A DNA stretch of 64,000 nt from contig NW_026622874.1 in NCBI RefSeq assembly GCF_023065955.2, positions 28,471,772 through 28,535,771 on the forward strand. The letters run 5' to 3'. A program made the position numbers and the translations under genes. Shown here piece after piece: positions 42,640-53,860 of the stretch; within the stretch, counting starts at the first letter, position 1, and each line of letters starts with the position of its first letter. The stretch comes from Ursus arctos (lineage: Eukaryota; Chordata; Mammalia; Carnivora; Ursidae). The notes beneath the pieces were generated by a model that was not told the DNA's origin, made no database searches, and saw nothing but the letters and a program-made list of their open reading frames with translations.

Positions 42640-43075
42640 ACATCAACCAAACTTTCCCAAGAACCTAGGAACTCAGCTCTTCCTTCAGATAACCACAGAG
42701 TTCAATCTCCTAATTCGGGTCACCTTCTCAAGGAGGTTGTTCCACTGTCCCACACATACTTGCACACGCAGGCACACACACGTGCACACACACACACACA
42801 CACCCCAATGAAACACATGCAGACAGCCTCACCCCTCACTAACCTTTTACCCTTCTTCATTGTCTTCAGAGAAACTGTCCCTACTTTATATTGTATTACA
42901 TACTTTTGTGTTTCTTTGCTTCCGGTGTGTCTCCTTTCCCCCCACAGGATTATAAGCTGTATGAGGGCAAGGACGCAATCTATTTTGTGTAGAGCTGTAT
43001 CACCCCCAGCCCCTTGAATATACGTGGCACATAGCAGACTCCCAATAAGTATCTGTTGAATGAATGAATGATTAA
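42640..43075 (+). mobile_element. L2 LINE 3' end
   Basis: 'ggattataagctgtatgagg', 'gcaaggacgcaatctatttt', 'tatacgtggcacatagcaga' and 'agtatctgttgaatgaatga' at 42945-43070 form a clear L2 terminus. The region upstream (with an inserted CA run) is less certain. Confidence 0.8.
42772..42804. repeat. (CA)n microsatellite
   Basis: CA run interrupted by 'cgtg'. Confidence 0.9.
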
Positions 43076-43079
43076 CAGA

Positions 43080-43339
43080 ATGTATTCTGTAGGCCAGGAG
43101 CCAATCAGCTAGGTCCAGTCTTCACCAAGAACAGCATCAAAATCAATAACCATAGTGACCATGAGACACTGGGAGAAACAGCATAGTATTTCATGACCAT
43201 TCCCCGAGTGCATTAACATGGAGGGCAAATCAGCCAACCTCACCAACCTGCATCCCTCCCTTCTCACTGCTCCCAGCACTATGCCCTTCAGAAGCTGGTG
43301 GGGAGGCACACATAGTCCACAGAGCTGGATACATACAAT
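43080..43339. other. Unassigned sequence
   Basis: No repeat recognised. Confidence 0.35.
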
Positions 43340-43510
43340 TAACATAACTGTGAATGGTGGTAGAACATCTCCATATTTTACCGAGGCAACAGCTCAGAGA
43401 GACAAAGGGACTTAGTACCCAACACCACGTAACTAGTTAATGATGAAGGTGAGACTCAAACCTAGGTCTTTTGGCTTCAGATCCAAGCTCAGCCCAGTAC
43501 CTCACTTGGC
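43340..43510 (-). mobile_element. MIR SINE, reverse orientation
   Basis: 'catattttaccgaggcaaca', 'accacgtaactagttaatga' and 'gactcaaacctaggtctttt' follow a reversed MIR. Confidence 0.7.
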
Positions 43511-43789
43511 ACTGCAATACATGGGCTGGCTAGTGAGGACTCTGAGCCCTACCTGACCAAGCCAGGGAGAATGAGGAGGGCAGGACTTAAATGGTGAGAA
43601 TGGGAGGCAAGGCTTACCCCCTGCCCCTTGTAAAGATGCCATTCACATTGTAGGCCATGTAAACAGACTGGAGCAGAATTCCATAGACTGCAGCGGGAAT
43701 GGTATCCCCCACAGAGGTGCGACACAGGAAAACGCACAAAGTGCATCAAAAACTCAACACGCAGGGTGAGAACTGGGAATAGAGATTTG
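43511..43789. other. Unassigned sequence
   Basis: No repeat recognised. Confidence 0.35.
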
Positions 43790-44012
43790 GATTTGGACTC
43801 AGAAAATGTGGCTCCAGAAATGTAACTCCTGGTTCCATCACTCACCTGCCCTATGAGTTTGGGCAAGTCACTCAACAGCCTGAGCCTGTTTGCTCATCTA
43901 TAAAATAGGAATACTATCTGCCCTGATTGTTGAAAAGCTTTTGAGAGGATTAAATGAGATAAGGTATATATAAAAGCACATTGTAAACATGCAAAAAGCC
44001 AAACAAGTCTTT
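43790..44012 (+). mobile_element. MIR SINE
   Basis: 'ttcactcacctgcc'-type centre ('ccatcactcacctgcc'), 'gggcaagtcactcaacagcc', 'gctcatctataaaataggaa' and 'ggattaaatgagataaggta' follow MIR in order. Confidence 0.88.
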
Positions 44013-44224
44013 GGTATTGTCATTCCCTCCATATTAAATAATGACCCTGTGACCCCAAGGGTCCCTACTCTCCTTAATTGGACATACCCATCGTTAAGAA
44101 AAGGGCTTTTGCTGACAACAAATATGTATCACATGGCCGCTCTGTACCCAACAGTCTCCTAGGCAATATAGAGAGATCTAATAAGAAGTACTTGGCACCT
44201 GGCGCCATGCTGGAAAGTTAGTCC

Positions 44225-44345
44225 ATACTCCTTGACTCGTATACTTGATTTTAGCCTACTTCTGCCACCACCTAGCTCTGGGATGTTACCAAATCACTTC
44301 ACCACTTTGAGCCTCAAAATATTTGCTGTACGAGAAGTTCAGGTT
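44225..44345 (+). mobile_element. MIR SINE fragment
   Basis: 'cttctgccaccacctagctc' and 'caaatcacttcaccactttg' match the MIR centre. Confidence 0.6.
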
Positions 44346-44699
44346 TGACTGGTCATTTTCAAGCTCAAGTCTGAAGGTAGTTCTGAAAATATGGTATTGA
44401 ATTTCCTCATTAAAAGTGGATTTAAAAACTATTTCCGTGCCAGTGGAAAATACACCCTCAGAGTATCATGTATCAAATATTGGCACGTTACATACCTTCA
44501 ATTCTTTAACTTGAGTTTTGGCTGATTTTAAAATAAGAAAATACTATAACTCAGAACTTAAGGCATTTCTTTTAACAGCGTATTTCTTTTAAAGACCATA
44601 TTGGGGCCCCATAAAGAATTTCTTATGAAAAAGGAAATATACTGATAAAAATAAGTTTGAAAATGAGAATGTTCTCTATGGCCCTTTCTCACTCTAAAC
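44346..44699. other. Unassigned AT-rich sequence
   Basis: No repeat recognised. Confidence 0.4.
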
Positions 44700-44800
44700 T
44701 ATCTCTGATTCTATGATGAATATAGAACAGAATTCCTGCCTTCAAAGAGAATGAAGTCTTCTTGAGAAGATAAAAAGCATAACGTGATGACATATAGCAC
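44700..44800 (-). mobile_element. L2 LINE fragment, reverse orientation
   Basis: 'attcctgccttcaaagagaa' followed by 'aagcataacgtgatgacata' resembles the reversed L2 tail. Confidence 0.4.
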
Positions 44801-44849
44801 AGGACAATTGCGCTAGCTGTGCCGATATCACTTCTACTCTCTTCCCACA

Positions 44850-45292
44850 GTGTTATCTGCTGATATACTTGCCCAGAATAAATCTACGCTTCCCAGTCTC
44901 CTTTGTGTCTTGGTGTGGCCATATGACAATGTCCTGGCCAATGGGATTGGAGATAGGGGCAGAAGTTCTATGCATGTGTGATCACAAAGGGTTCTCAGTA
45001 AGTGTACTTCGAAAGAAGTCTGTCTTCCTTCCCCCCTCTTCTCCTTCCTGCTGGCTAGAATATGGACCTCATGATTGAGGCTATATAGCAGCCGCTCTGG
45101 GTCATGATTTAGAAGGTGTATGCTGAGGACGGCAGAGCAATACAACAGAAGGGATTTAGCCCTTGATGACAGGGGACCACCTCCCTGGACCTTCACATGA
45201 GTGAGAAATAAATACCCATCTGATTTCAACCACCGCTATTTAAGAGTTGCTGCCACTCACAGCCAAAACAAATCCTACCCAATACAACAGCC
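44850..45292 (+). mobile_element. Ancient LTR-like repeat, family X copy 3 (longest)
   Basis: 'ggccatatgacaatgtcctg', 'gccaatgggattggagatag', 'cttcctgctggctagaatat' and 'aggacggcagagcaatacaa', then 'gagaaataaatacccatctg', ending 'aaatcctacccaatacaac'. The polyadenylation-like AATAAA and terminal layout suggest an LTR. Same family as 25760 and 27840. Confidence 0.6.
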
Positions 45293-45429
45293 TGTCATTA
45301 TGTGCTTAACTTCCCCTAAGGAGCAATAAGCTCTTTGCCATCCCATCCTCTCGAGGCCATGAAATGTGATCTTTATTTGTGCTTTTTATAGAGGCCATCG
45401 CTAGTTCATACAGCAAAAAGTGGCTATCA

Positions 45430-45520
45430 GAGCTGGTTCTTTACCCTGTGCCCTTCTGAGCCTCAGCCCCCGCACGTGCAAAGTGGGGATAATACTTTCT
45501 GTCTAACGGGGTTGTTGTAG
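45430..45520 (+). mobile_element. MIR SINE fragment
   Basis: 'tctgagcctcagcccccgca' and 'gcaaagtggggataatactt' then 'ggggttgttgta' match the MIR 3' half. Confidence 0.7.
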
Positions 45521-45563
45521 GGAAGGGTGGGGTGGGGTGCAGTGGGGTGCGGTGGGGTGGGGA
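45521..45563 (+). repeat. GGGGT-type minisatellite
   Basis: Four or more runs of three to four G's ('gggtggggtggggtgcagtg') in 43 bases. It could form a G-quadruplex on the plus strand. Confidence 0.75.
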
Positions 45564-45684
45564 AATCATTGAGTCCAAGCCTCAGCTTCATGACCTACTT
45601 CAAATGTAGCCCAAGTGACAGTAATACCCAACAGGATTGGTGGCGAAAACAGGCATCCACACCTCTGGACATGCATCCTGCTAC

Positions 45685-45686
<2 letters not shown>

Positions 45687-45730
<44 letters not shown>
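45687..45730. repeat. (GT)n microsatellite
   Basis: GT run of about 39 bases running into alternating 'gcgcgcac'. Potential Z-DNA former. Confidence 0.95.
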
Positions 45731-45731
<1 letters not shown>

Positions 45732-46224
45732 CGTGCATGTACACAAGCGTGAACATAAATTCTGTAAACACCTTATGACCAGGAGAAAATGTATTGTAAA
45801 GCTAATGAGGGTAACTTTCAGGGCTCCTCCCTCACACCAACCACTTCAAAGACCCCGGGAGAGGCAATTGCAGTGTGCTCACATGACCATATGTTTTTAT
45901 AAAGTTTACAGAAGTAAGATATTTTAGTAAGTAAGAGTCAGTGAAGATGTCTCCCGCTTTCCGCTCTGTCATTCCGACTTTCACTCGGCTGGTGGAGGAA
46001 TGGCTACGAGCATTTGGGGGCTAAGCGAAAGCTGCGTCGGTGATACACCAGGTTTGGGGTACGTGGGGCATACTTGTGTGCCCTGCGATCCCTGATGTAC
46101 TTACTGCTGGTGGGCCTAGCGGAGGAATGGCTCCCACCAATCTCTTAACATCACTTGCATAATGTATTTAAAAATGGTATATGAGAAAAACTTAATAGAG
46201 TTGTTCCCAAATTTAACAAAATGT
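45731..46224. other. Unassigned sequence with an imperfect direct repeat
   Basis: 'ggaggaatggct' occurs at 45994-46005 and again at about 46121-46132, each preceded by a 'ctggtgg' word. No known repeat family recognised. Confidence 0.45.
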
Positions 46225-46412
46225 GGGCCCACTGCGTGACCTCGGGCAAGCTAATCCTCTTTGTGCCTCAGTTTCCTCACCCATAAAATGAAGATTATGG
46301 AGTCTACCCCATGGAGTGGTTGTAAAGATTAAAGGCATAATTTGTAATTCACCTGAAGCACTTTGAACAGGGACCTGACCTCAGTAAACGCTATTGCTAT
46401 TATTAGCATCCT
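46225..46412 (+). mobile_element. MIR SINE
   Basis: 'gcgtgacctcgggcaagcta', 'ttgtgcctcagtttcctcac', 'ccataaaatgaagattatgg' and 'tcagtaaacgctattgctat' are in MIR order. Confidence 0.9.
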
Positions 46413-47559
46413 GACATGTGAGGAATTTTCTTTCTGCTTCCTCTTGGGAGCCCTGGAGCTCTCCATCGTGCTCTTGAGGTTCTCCTGCAAATCTCTTCTA
46501 GTCATGATGAAAAAGTCAGTCCTCCTTGTTGCCAAAACGTTCCTCAAAACAAAGCATCACAGGAACACAGGAAAAGAGTTCAGGAACATTCCTACAGCGA
46601 CATCTTTCATGAAGCTGCAGAAAATCAAGCAACCAAAACAAATAAATAGTCACCCCAAAACCTCACCCTGAGCCCCTCACAAGGCAGTTTGACACATCAG
46701 GATAAATCACTGAGGTTGGTCATTCTGCGGATCCGTTGGAGTCTCCTGCGTGTATGGAGCCGATGGGCATGGATGTTTTCACTGAACAGGAGACAATCGC
46801 CACGTCGTGGGTGAGTTAAGTCCGATGCCCTTAGCACAGGTGACGCATCAGGCTTTTCCCTTAATTCATGACATTCACGCCACTAGATTCAGCTTCTTAC
46901 TTTTAGAAAATACAGATCTCTGGGGAATGAAAGAAATACCAGGAACTTAGGTCACAACTGTGACAGGAAATGTGCTGGATCTGTTGACAGTCTCCTCTTC
47001 CCTGCCTTTTTGTGGCAACTTGATCCACACCCATCCACGACAGAAACGCTGGAACGGCTTTTTCTCTTTAAATGTGTAACTATTGGCCTAAAAGTCACCT
47101 ATGGTTGTAGAATAGGGGGAAGAAAAATGAATTTGAGAAATAGTTTGGGAGGTAGAATCCATAACACTTTTCCACAGATTGAATGTGGGGTGAAGTGTTC
47201 ACGAACAGGAAGAGACCCTGATTTCTAGCTCCTTCTAGCTCCTTCTAGCTCCTGCTCTTCCAGCTGTGCCACGTGGCCCCTGGGAGCCCTGAGATTCTTT
47301 CCAACCAAGCAGGATAGGAATGCCGCTTCTACCTAATCCCTAGAGTGCTGGGAAAATCCACAGAAAGACTTGAGTCCTTTTTGTCAATTGTTCTATGCCA
47401 CTTGTTATGCCAGATCTGTCCCATGGTGGGTATGAAAAAAGAGCAAGTTGTACTGTGCCCCCATCTGAGATTGCTCTTTTGGACAGAAGTGCGGTCTGTG
47501 GTCAGGGCAGAGAGAAAACAGCCCTCCCCACAGGAAGGGATGCCCGGCCCCGCTGGGCC
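46413..47559. other. Unassigned sequence
   Basis: Holds a three-copy 'agctccttct' direct repeat near 47226-47256. Otherwise unique-looking. Confidence 0.4.
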
Positions 47560-47870
47560 ACCGCCACACCCACCCGCAGAGCTGCTAACTAAACGCTGTC
47601 TAAGGAAACCGTTTCCCTACCTGCAGGATCTGGCCCACGCCGAATTAACTAATGAGACTCTTCCTATAGGCCTTTCTCAGGCCAAATTCCCAGGCACTGC
47701 CGGCCGTCCTGGTGCCAGAGATCTATTAGAGTCCCCATCGGAGCAACATATGTCTTCTGTGGGATTTCTTTTATTTCGCATCTACAGACAAGCATGGCCT
47801 CCACCGCCATTTGACTGGATTGCTGTACCCATTAATTTTCTGCTACGTGACAGCTAGGAGAGGAATGGTA
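47560..47870. promoter_or_regulatory. Weak candidate conserved non-coding element
   Basis: Repeat-free with 'gaattaactaatgagactct' near 47642, 'ctttatttcgcatctacaga'-like wording near 47770 and 'cccattaattttctgctacg' near 47829. The 170-codon frame 47345-47857 covers it, but the translation shows no domain. Confidence 0.25.
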
Positions 47871-47934
47871 AAAAGGACTCTGCGCTGTTACACCTAAAAA
47901 TCTCTCTCCAGGGAGGGGCCAGTGTTTCATAAGT

Positions 47935-48012
47935 TTAATTCAGCCAACATGCAGTGAGCGCCAACTATGTGTGGGGTGCTCCGATGTGCTCCAAGGAAGT
48001 GACATAACACGA
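47935..48012 (-). mobile_element. L2 LINE fragment, reverse orientation
   Basis: 'cagccaacatgcagtgagcg' and 'ccaactatgtgtggggtgct' recall the reversed L2 tail. Confidence 0.45.
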
Positions 48013-48699
48013 AAGAATGGTGGATGTTTTAACTGAATTCTCTGCGTTTTTGGGTGATTGGCTCCATCAGCACAACACCATCCAAGCTATGCATTTGAAA
48101 CATTGGGGTGGCCCATTATGCAACCTAGGACTCCCATATGGAAAATTTTTTTTTCCAATATAGGATTTTTCCATTGTCTTTTTTTGTTGTTGTTCTCTTT
48201 TTTTTTTCTTTTACCTTTTTTTTTTTTTTTTCCAGATCTTGTGATGCCCAGATAGCTACCAAAATAACCAGTGGCTGCAACATCTGGGAGAGCAAACAGA
48301 CACAGGAAAAAAAACAGCAAAAGGGGAAGATCCACGAAAACAGGAAACATGGAGAGGAGAGTTTAAAAAGATGTCAAAGCAAAGGCTGCCTGGGCTGGCA
48401 GGGAGGGAGGAGGCCAGGAGAGAGGCCATGAGCTCAGGCACCCGCACAAGTTCCTCAGGAGTCTTCAGAGAATTGCAGGCTGACGTAGGCCATGCCCACA
48501 CACAAAAGGACCACAACCTTTCACACCTCTGTTTTACACAAAAGTCACCACCTCCTTCAAGACCGAATGATAGCCACACCACCAACTTCCCTACGTAGGT
48601 GGCTAACCCTGCCCGTCTGGGCCCACCAGCCCCCGGACAGGAACACACGTGGAGCGACAGCGGCGCCATGGGGACTCCTGCGCAGAGGCCTCGTACCGC
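48013..48699. other. Unassigned sequence with T-rich tracts
   Basis: Poly-T tracts lie at about 48147-48232 without a clear SINE body. 48360-48690 is GC-richer with overlapping open frames (up to 180 codons on the minus strand) that are not convincing genes. Confidence 0.4.
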
Positions 48700-48820
48700 T
48701 TTGCACAGCCTCACATCACAGAGGCCCTCTGCGTGCCCACGCTCATCTCTTTCAGCCCTGTATGCCCACACTAGCCCTGGGCCAGGCCCATAACACATAG
48801 TTGTCCAATGAATAATTGCC
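48700..48820 (+). mobile_element. L2 LINE 3' end fragment
   Basis: 'actagccctgggccaggccc' and 'ataacacatagttgtccaat' with 'gaataattgcc' resemble the L2 terminus. Confidence 0.5.
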
Positions 48821-49769
48821 CAAACTGAACTTCAAATGGCTTCGACCTCACCACCAATACTCTTTACCGCATGGCTCTCATCTCCTGGCCCAAACTTCCG
48901 GATTCCAATTAGAGCAAAGTAGCCACCCACAGCGGAGACGGGCACCCCCTCCTACATGGACGGGGCGCCCAGTCAATGATGCTGATTACCTTATGGACAA
49001 GTAGAATTTTGAGAGTTGAATGTGGGCCTCGAGTTCATCAAGTTCAACCTTCTTCTTAGACATGAACTTTCCATGTGTCATTAAAACAGAGAAACTTAAG
49101 TCGATGAGTCTCCTGTGCCAGGACAGTCGCACCCGGAGAGGGATACTTACTCCCCTCCTACCCTGGACAAAGCAAATTTTTTCTTCAAATGCCAAAAAAG
49201 ACAACCATTACCACCATCTCTTCTCTGTTATTTCTTCCATGTGCCAAGATAAAATGTCACCTTCTGATTCTACTCTTCTGGCAGTTTCCCTGGCTTGTGA
49301 ACTGCTCAACAGAGATTTGATCTCCTCTTGTTTTAGCAATTAATTCTGAAAGTAGCTGCTGATGCCATGAAAAGTTCTCCCAGGAGAAAAAGAAAACATT
49401 CAAACCCAAGAGCTAGACACTTCAGCCATGTTCACCTTCTCAAGAGAACGCAGCGTGGTGGAAAGCAGCACCCTGTTCCCATGACCTCATGGAATTTTCC
49501 TTCTCCACCCTCCAAACAGGTCACTGCCCTGCAGGAGTAAAATGAGAAGAGGTTCAGGGTGGGTCTCTGTTCTCCCAATAGTCACACCAACTGGGTCCTA
49601 ACTGCCAATTTCCCTCCCCCTGAGCCTGAGAAGGGCGGAGCCATCAGTCACCAGGATCAAGGGCTTTAACAACCCCAATAGCCCACAGACCAGGTGCTAT
49701 GCAGGAAGAGCTTCTCCCTGGGAACTTCCAGGCTAAGCCACAGACGTCCAGGCTCCCATCACACTGCAC
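48821..49769. other. Unassigned sequence
   Basis: A segment near 49009-49055 ('gtgggcctcgagttcatcaa') recalls an old mammalian repeat but is too decayed to name. Confidence 0.35.
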
Positions 49770-49905
49770 TGAAAGTTAATCGTTTACATTTCTCTCTCTT
49801 GCCTCCTGGACTCCAACAGGACGGTGATTTAATTATCTGATTTCTCAGTGTCTGATGATAAATGTGTATTTGTGCTAAAGAAACATTCACCTGAGACATG
49901 AACAG
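49770..49905. promoter_or_regulatory. Weak candidate conserved non-coding element
   Basis: Short repeat-free AT-rich stretch with 'gatttaattatctgatttc' near 49826 and 'gatgataaatgtgtatttg' near 49854. Low certainty. Confidence 0.2.
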
Positions 49906-51904
49906 AGGAGCCAGTTCCCGATGGCATTTCCAGGGAGAGGGTCAGTGAACTAACTTGGTGGTTAGGGGAAATGAGGCATTTTGAGACTGAAATCTCCAGT
50001 CTGGAGCAGACACGGTTGGGAGGGGAGTGGGGTTAGGTTTCTCCTATATTCCATGGGAATCTTTTTCTTCAGTCTCTTTAAAGTTAAAGCAATGGCTAAA
50101 GGAGCCAGGGTGGACACAATCCCCACCAAGTTCCCATCTCTCCGGTGCCCCCACAGGAGGCCCTCAGACAAGCTGGTGGGGAGTCTGTGGCGGGAGCTTT
50201 TCCGCACAAAGCGACCTCCCTCTTGAACCCTTCTCACTTCAGGTTTCTTTGAGAGGGTGCCAAGGTTTCACTAGCTGGCACAGAGATCGGCTCCTTCCCT
50301 CAGACACGGTATGTGAAAGGCAAGGCAGGAGGAGCTTTTGTCGCCTGTTTGACTGGGAGGGGCTGGGGGGGGTCCAACGGTGAGACCCCAGTAGAGGAAG
50401 GACCTCAGACAGCTGTCTGCCAAGGCACAGAAGAATGTCTTTCTTACTTTATGAGAAAGAAAACAAACAAACAAACAAAAAGATCTAAGGAACAGGGAAA
50501 GAAAGGTAACCATGGAGCTTTTTCCAAGGAGCCTAAGACAGCTATCTCCGCCAGCCGGAGAGTGGGAAAGTCCAGCTTTGTTCTGATGAAGGGATATGAG
50601 GCTTATTTGGACCAGAAAAAAAAATCATCCACTGAATAATCAGATGCCTCTGGACTGGCTACAGAAGGCTCTATCTGGTGGTGTCCATTCTGCCTGCTGG
50701 CTTCCTGCAGAGATGAGAGCCTCCCCCAAGGAGACTGCCATTCTCCAAAAGTCGAGTTCTTGGCATCGAGCTGGGGTCCTCGCGATAAGGGATTAGATGG
50801 TCTGGGGCCTGCTCTGGCCTTCCCTCTGCCAACTCCATGTGGAATTAAAATGCCCAGAGCTGAGCTACTCGCTCAGGACCTGCCCCCCGCTCCACTCCCC
50901 ATAAATCTGTGACCCCATGGGTCCCCTGAAGTTGGAAATGAGATCAAGGCCATTGGGAAATGCCTCGCTGAGCTTCCTGGGAGAAAGGAATCATTCCAAC
51001 TATAAGACAGAGAAAGAAAAACAAGCCCCAAGATGAATTTAATTTCCATTTATATCAGTTGTGGCAAGTTCTAGAAAAAGAAGAACTTGTTTTTTGTTTT
51101 ATTTTGTTTTTAATGGCCCACGTGATACTCTAAACCAACAGAAAAGGACTTCTCCACTTGCCTGCTGCAACTCACGCCCCGCCCTGGAAAGGGGCTCAGG
51201 TTGGGGAGATGCAACTCTTAGCAACTGGAACCGTGGTCTACATAATAGGAATTTTTCAAGGGCATAATCCAACCAGAGGAGGAAGTTCCTTTCCCCGTGA
51301 CTCTCTTGGCTTATTCAGCTCCTGGAAAAAAGCAGTTAGCCCATGTAATTAATAGAGATGAACCTGGCACTTCACTCAGCATTTCAGCTATTGTGGGGGC
51401 CGTTTGCCTTGTCTCTAATTTCCAGGGTCCAAGGTCTGCAATAACAAGCCGAGGAGGAGCCTTCTGACCCTCCCTTGTCTAAAATGTTCTTCTTTTCTGA
51501 TCTCCCCTTCTCTGCTCTCCTCTTCCTCCTCCCCGCTTTACTCACATCACGCAGACCTCCAGCCATTCTCACTCCCACCCAGAGATCAGCACAGAACCAC
51601 AAAGATGGCAGACTCCCAGCTTGCACTAAGAGAACACAACACAAACCATGAACTCAAGAGAAGAAATGTCCTTCCACTACCTGGCTTGCCCATCAAATGA
51701 GCACCAGACTTAGACAAGGAGAACCAGACAAAATATCTTTGTAACCAAAGGAGACCCATGGCCCACATTTTAGCCTCCAACAAAATTTGCCACAGTACCA
51801 CGATTCAGGAAATAACTTGGGGAACTCTTGGAGTTGATGGTTAATGTGACTTGACTTCAGGACAATACCTATTTTCAGAAATAATTTGTTTAAGCAACAC
51901 ATAG
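49906..51904. other. Unassigned unique sequence (2 kb)
   Basis: No repeat recognised over 2 kb, unusual for this window. 'catgtaattaatagagatg' near 51342 is homeodomain-like. An 'aaacaaacaaacaaac' run lies near 50461. Open frames are short and unconvincing. Confidence 0.4.
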
Positions 51905-52260
51905 TATCGCATGTCACTAAAGGCCAGACCTGGGTGCAGACATTGAGGAGTGGGGACTAAAACACACAGATAATACTGCCCTCAAAAAACCTACCCTCTA
52001 ATAGGGACAACGGATAGTATACGTGTAAATAAAATTAAATAAGTAAATAGTGCTTATACAACTAAACTTCAGATAGTGCTAAAAGCTATAAAGGAAATAA
52101 AAACATGGTAACGCGGTGGAGAAGGGGATGGATGAGTGACCATGAATTGACATTTGAAGGGCAAAATTGGCCGACATGATGGGGAGACCCAGGCTTGGAA
52201 AGATCTGGAAGGAAGCACTGTCAGGTGAGGGAACATTGGCTAGAGCAAAGGGAGGCTGGG
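51905..52260 (-). mobile_element. L2 LINE 3' region, reverse orientation
   Basis: 'gataatactgccctcaaaaa', 'acctaccctctaatagggac' and 'tagtgctaaaagctataaag' follow the reversed L2 tail. The following purine-rich part may be its upstream continuation. Confidence 0.65.
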
Positions 52261-52984
52261 GAGGAAGTGACAGGACAAACCTGGGTAGACCAGCTGACCC
52301 AATTACTTTCTCAACAGTACCAGAAAAGTCCCTTTGTTCTCTGATGCTTTTTTTTTTTTTCCCCAGATAAAAATCCATCATAATTATTTCTTTCCCAATT
52401 TCCTCCCTGTCAGGACCTCTTGTCTTTTATCAACCTGGTCCTCTAACACCACCTACCCCGCCCCCCACATACACACCCATATACACACGGAGACAAGCAA
52501 CCTGCTATAGCAATGCAGGAACCTCAGAGAAAAAATGCGGTGGCTTCTTCAAGACCTTACTACCACCCGCAAGTCAGGCACATGACCAAAAACCTGAGTG
52601 GAACGCCTGAGGCAGAGACGCCTGGCTGGAGACACATGCTAGAGTGGCCGAGGAAAGGGAGGAAGCATTTGCAAGACTGGTCGGCACAGTTGTGTTTCTT
52701 CTTCCTTCGTTCTCTATGAACAGCAACGGTTAACAGCGCGCTTTCCTTTTTTCTTTAAACAGATTAAGAGTCCGAGGCAAGAAAGGCATCCTGGTGGTTG
52801 GAAAACAGTGTCTTCTTTTTTTCTTTCTTTGCCCCACTGAAACGACTCTTCCCTCCTCCTCTGCTCAGGCTGGGCTCACGTTCCCGCGCTGCAGGCTCGT
52901 GCAACCTTCCTATCCATGCTTCGCATTGCACGGGAAGGATAACTCAGGAGGTGGAAAGGGTTTTATTCAACTTGACCATCTCCT
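52261..52984. other. Unassigned sequence
   Basis: No repeat recognised apart from short poly-T runs. Confidence 0.4.
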
Positions 52985-53069
52985 AAAAAAAAGAAAGAAA
53001 GAAAGAAAAAGAGAAAGAGAAAAAGAAAAAGAGAAAGAGAAAAAGAAAAAGAGAAAGAAAAGAGAAAGA
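52985..53069. repeat. Purine microsatellite (GAAA/GAGAAA)
   Basis: 85 bases of A/G with a partly regular 'aaaaagaaaaagagaaagag' 20-base pattern repeated. The Lys/Glu frame over it is an artefact. Confidence 0.92.
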
Positions 53070-53329
53070 TGAAGAACAGGAGAGGGGCCAGACTAAATGG
53101 ATATGATCTGAATGCATATTTGTGTTACAACTAATACAACCAGCATCAGAGAGGGGCCAAGATCAAATAAATGGTAAAACCTGACAAAGAGAAGAATAGA
53201 TGGTATGTGGAGCCATCTGTTTTGGAGGACACCCAAATCTGTCTGAATCTGTGAGGCCAAACTACCAGCTATTCTAAGACGCCCCATTCCAAGAGTGGCC
53301 TAACGCGCGTCTACACAATCAGTTTCTCT
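53070..53329. other. Unassigned sequence
   Basis: Nothing recognised. Confidence 0.35.
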
Positions 53330-53860
53330 CGCCATCACTTTGGCTGCAACTTTTTTGTGCAATTAAGTAATTTATTCCTTTCTTCAGCCTCCTGATTCTA
53401 ATGAATCCGAGCCACAAACAAGCCTCAGTTGCTCCTATTCAAGGAGTCTGATTGCATCTGGCAGTGATTGCTGAAAATCCTGAAGAGGAAACAGGGAAGG
53501 GAAGCGTATTGTTTGGGGGGGTAATAGGTGAAGACCTGCCTCTCTTGACCTATAATACATTAGTGTCAGTGAACATTTGGCAGCCTTCAGATGATTAGCA
53601 ATGAAGATGAATCAAGCAAAAAAGAGGTAGAAATCTGCCTCATCTGAATCACCAGAACTGCATACATTTGCATGCTGATTAGCTGTTCTTTTGTCTGTGT
53701 TCCTAATTATTATGACACATTATGTCTTCATCATGCAAGATTCTGATCTGTCTTGTTCAAAATGCATGTAGAAAAAAGTGCAGTTTATTGATTCAACATG
53801 TAACTTTTATTTTTATGTTTGCTTTAATTAAATACATATTTGATTGCCTTTGACTGCTGT
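53330..53860. promoter_or_regulatory. Strong candidate conserved non-coding element
   Basis: About 530 repeat-free bases with an exact POU octamer 'atttgcat' (53666-53673) directly beside 'gctgattagc' (53674-53683), 'taattatta' (53704-53712) and 'ttaattaa' (53824-53831), with almost no CpG. 'gtctgattgcatctggcag' near 53447 and 'cagatgattagcaatgaag' near 53588 are similar in style. This matches the look of deeply conserved developmental enhancers. Confidence 0.5.

Noticed and set aside
47226..47256. Three-copy 'agctccttct' repeat
   Set aside because: Too short for a meaningful array. Probably local slippage.
47345..47857. 170-codon plus-strand open frame
   Set aside because: No domain, signal or repeat structure. 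The composition changes abruptly along its length. Kept only as a possible non-coding element.
48256..48798. 180-codon minus-strand open frame
   Set aside because: Overlaps other long frames on the plus strand in GC-rich DNA and an L2-like tail. No recognisable domain or conserved motif.
52794..53072. Open frame ending in a Lys/Glu/Arg run
   Set aside because: Its 3' half is the purine microsatellite at 52985-53069.
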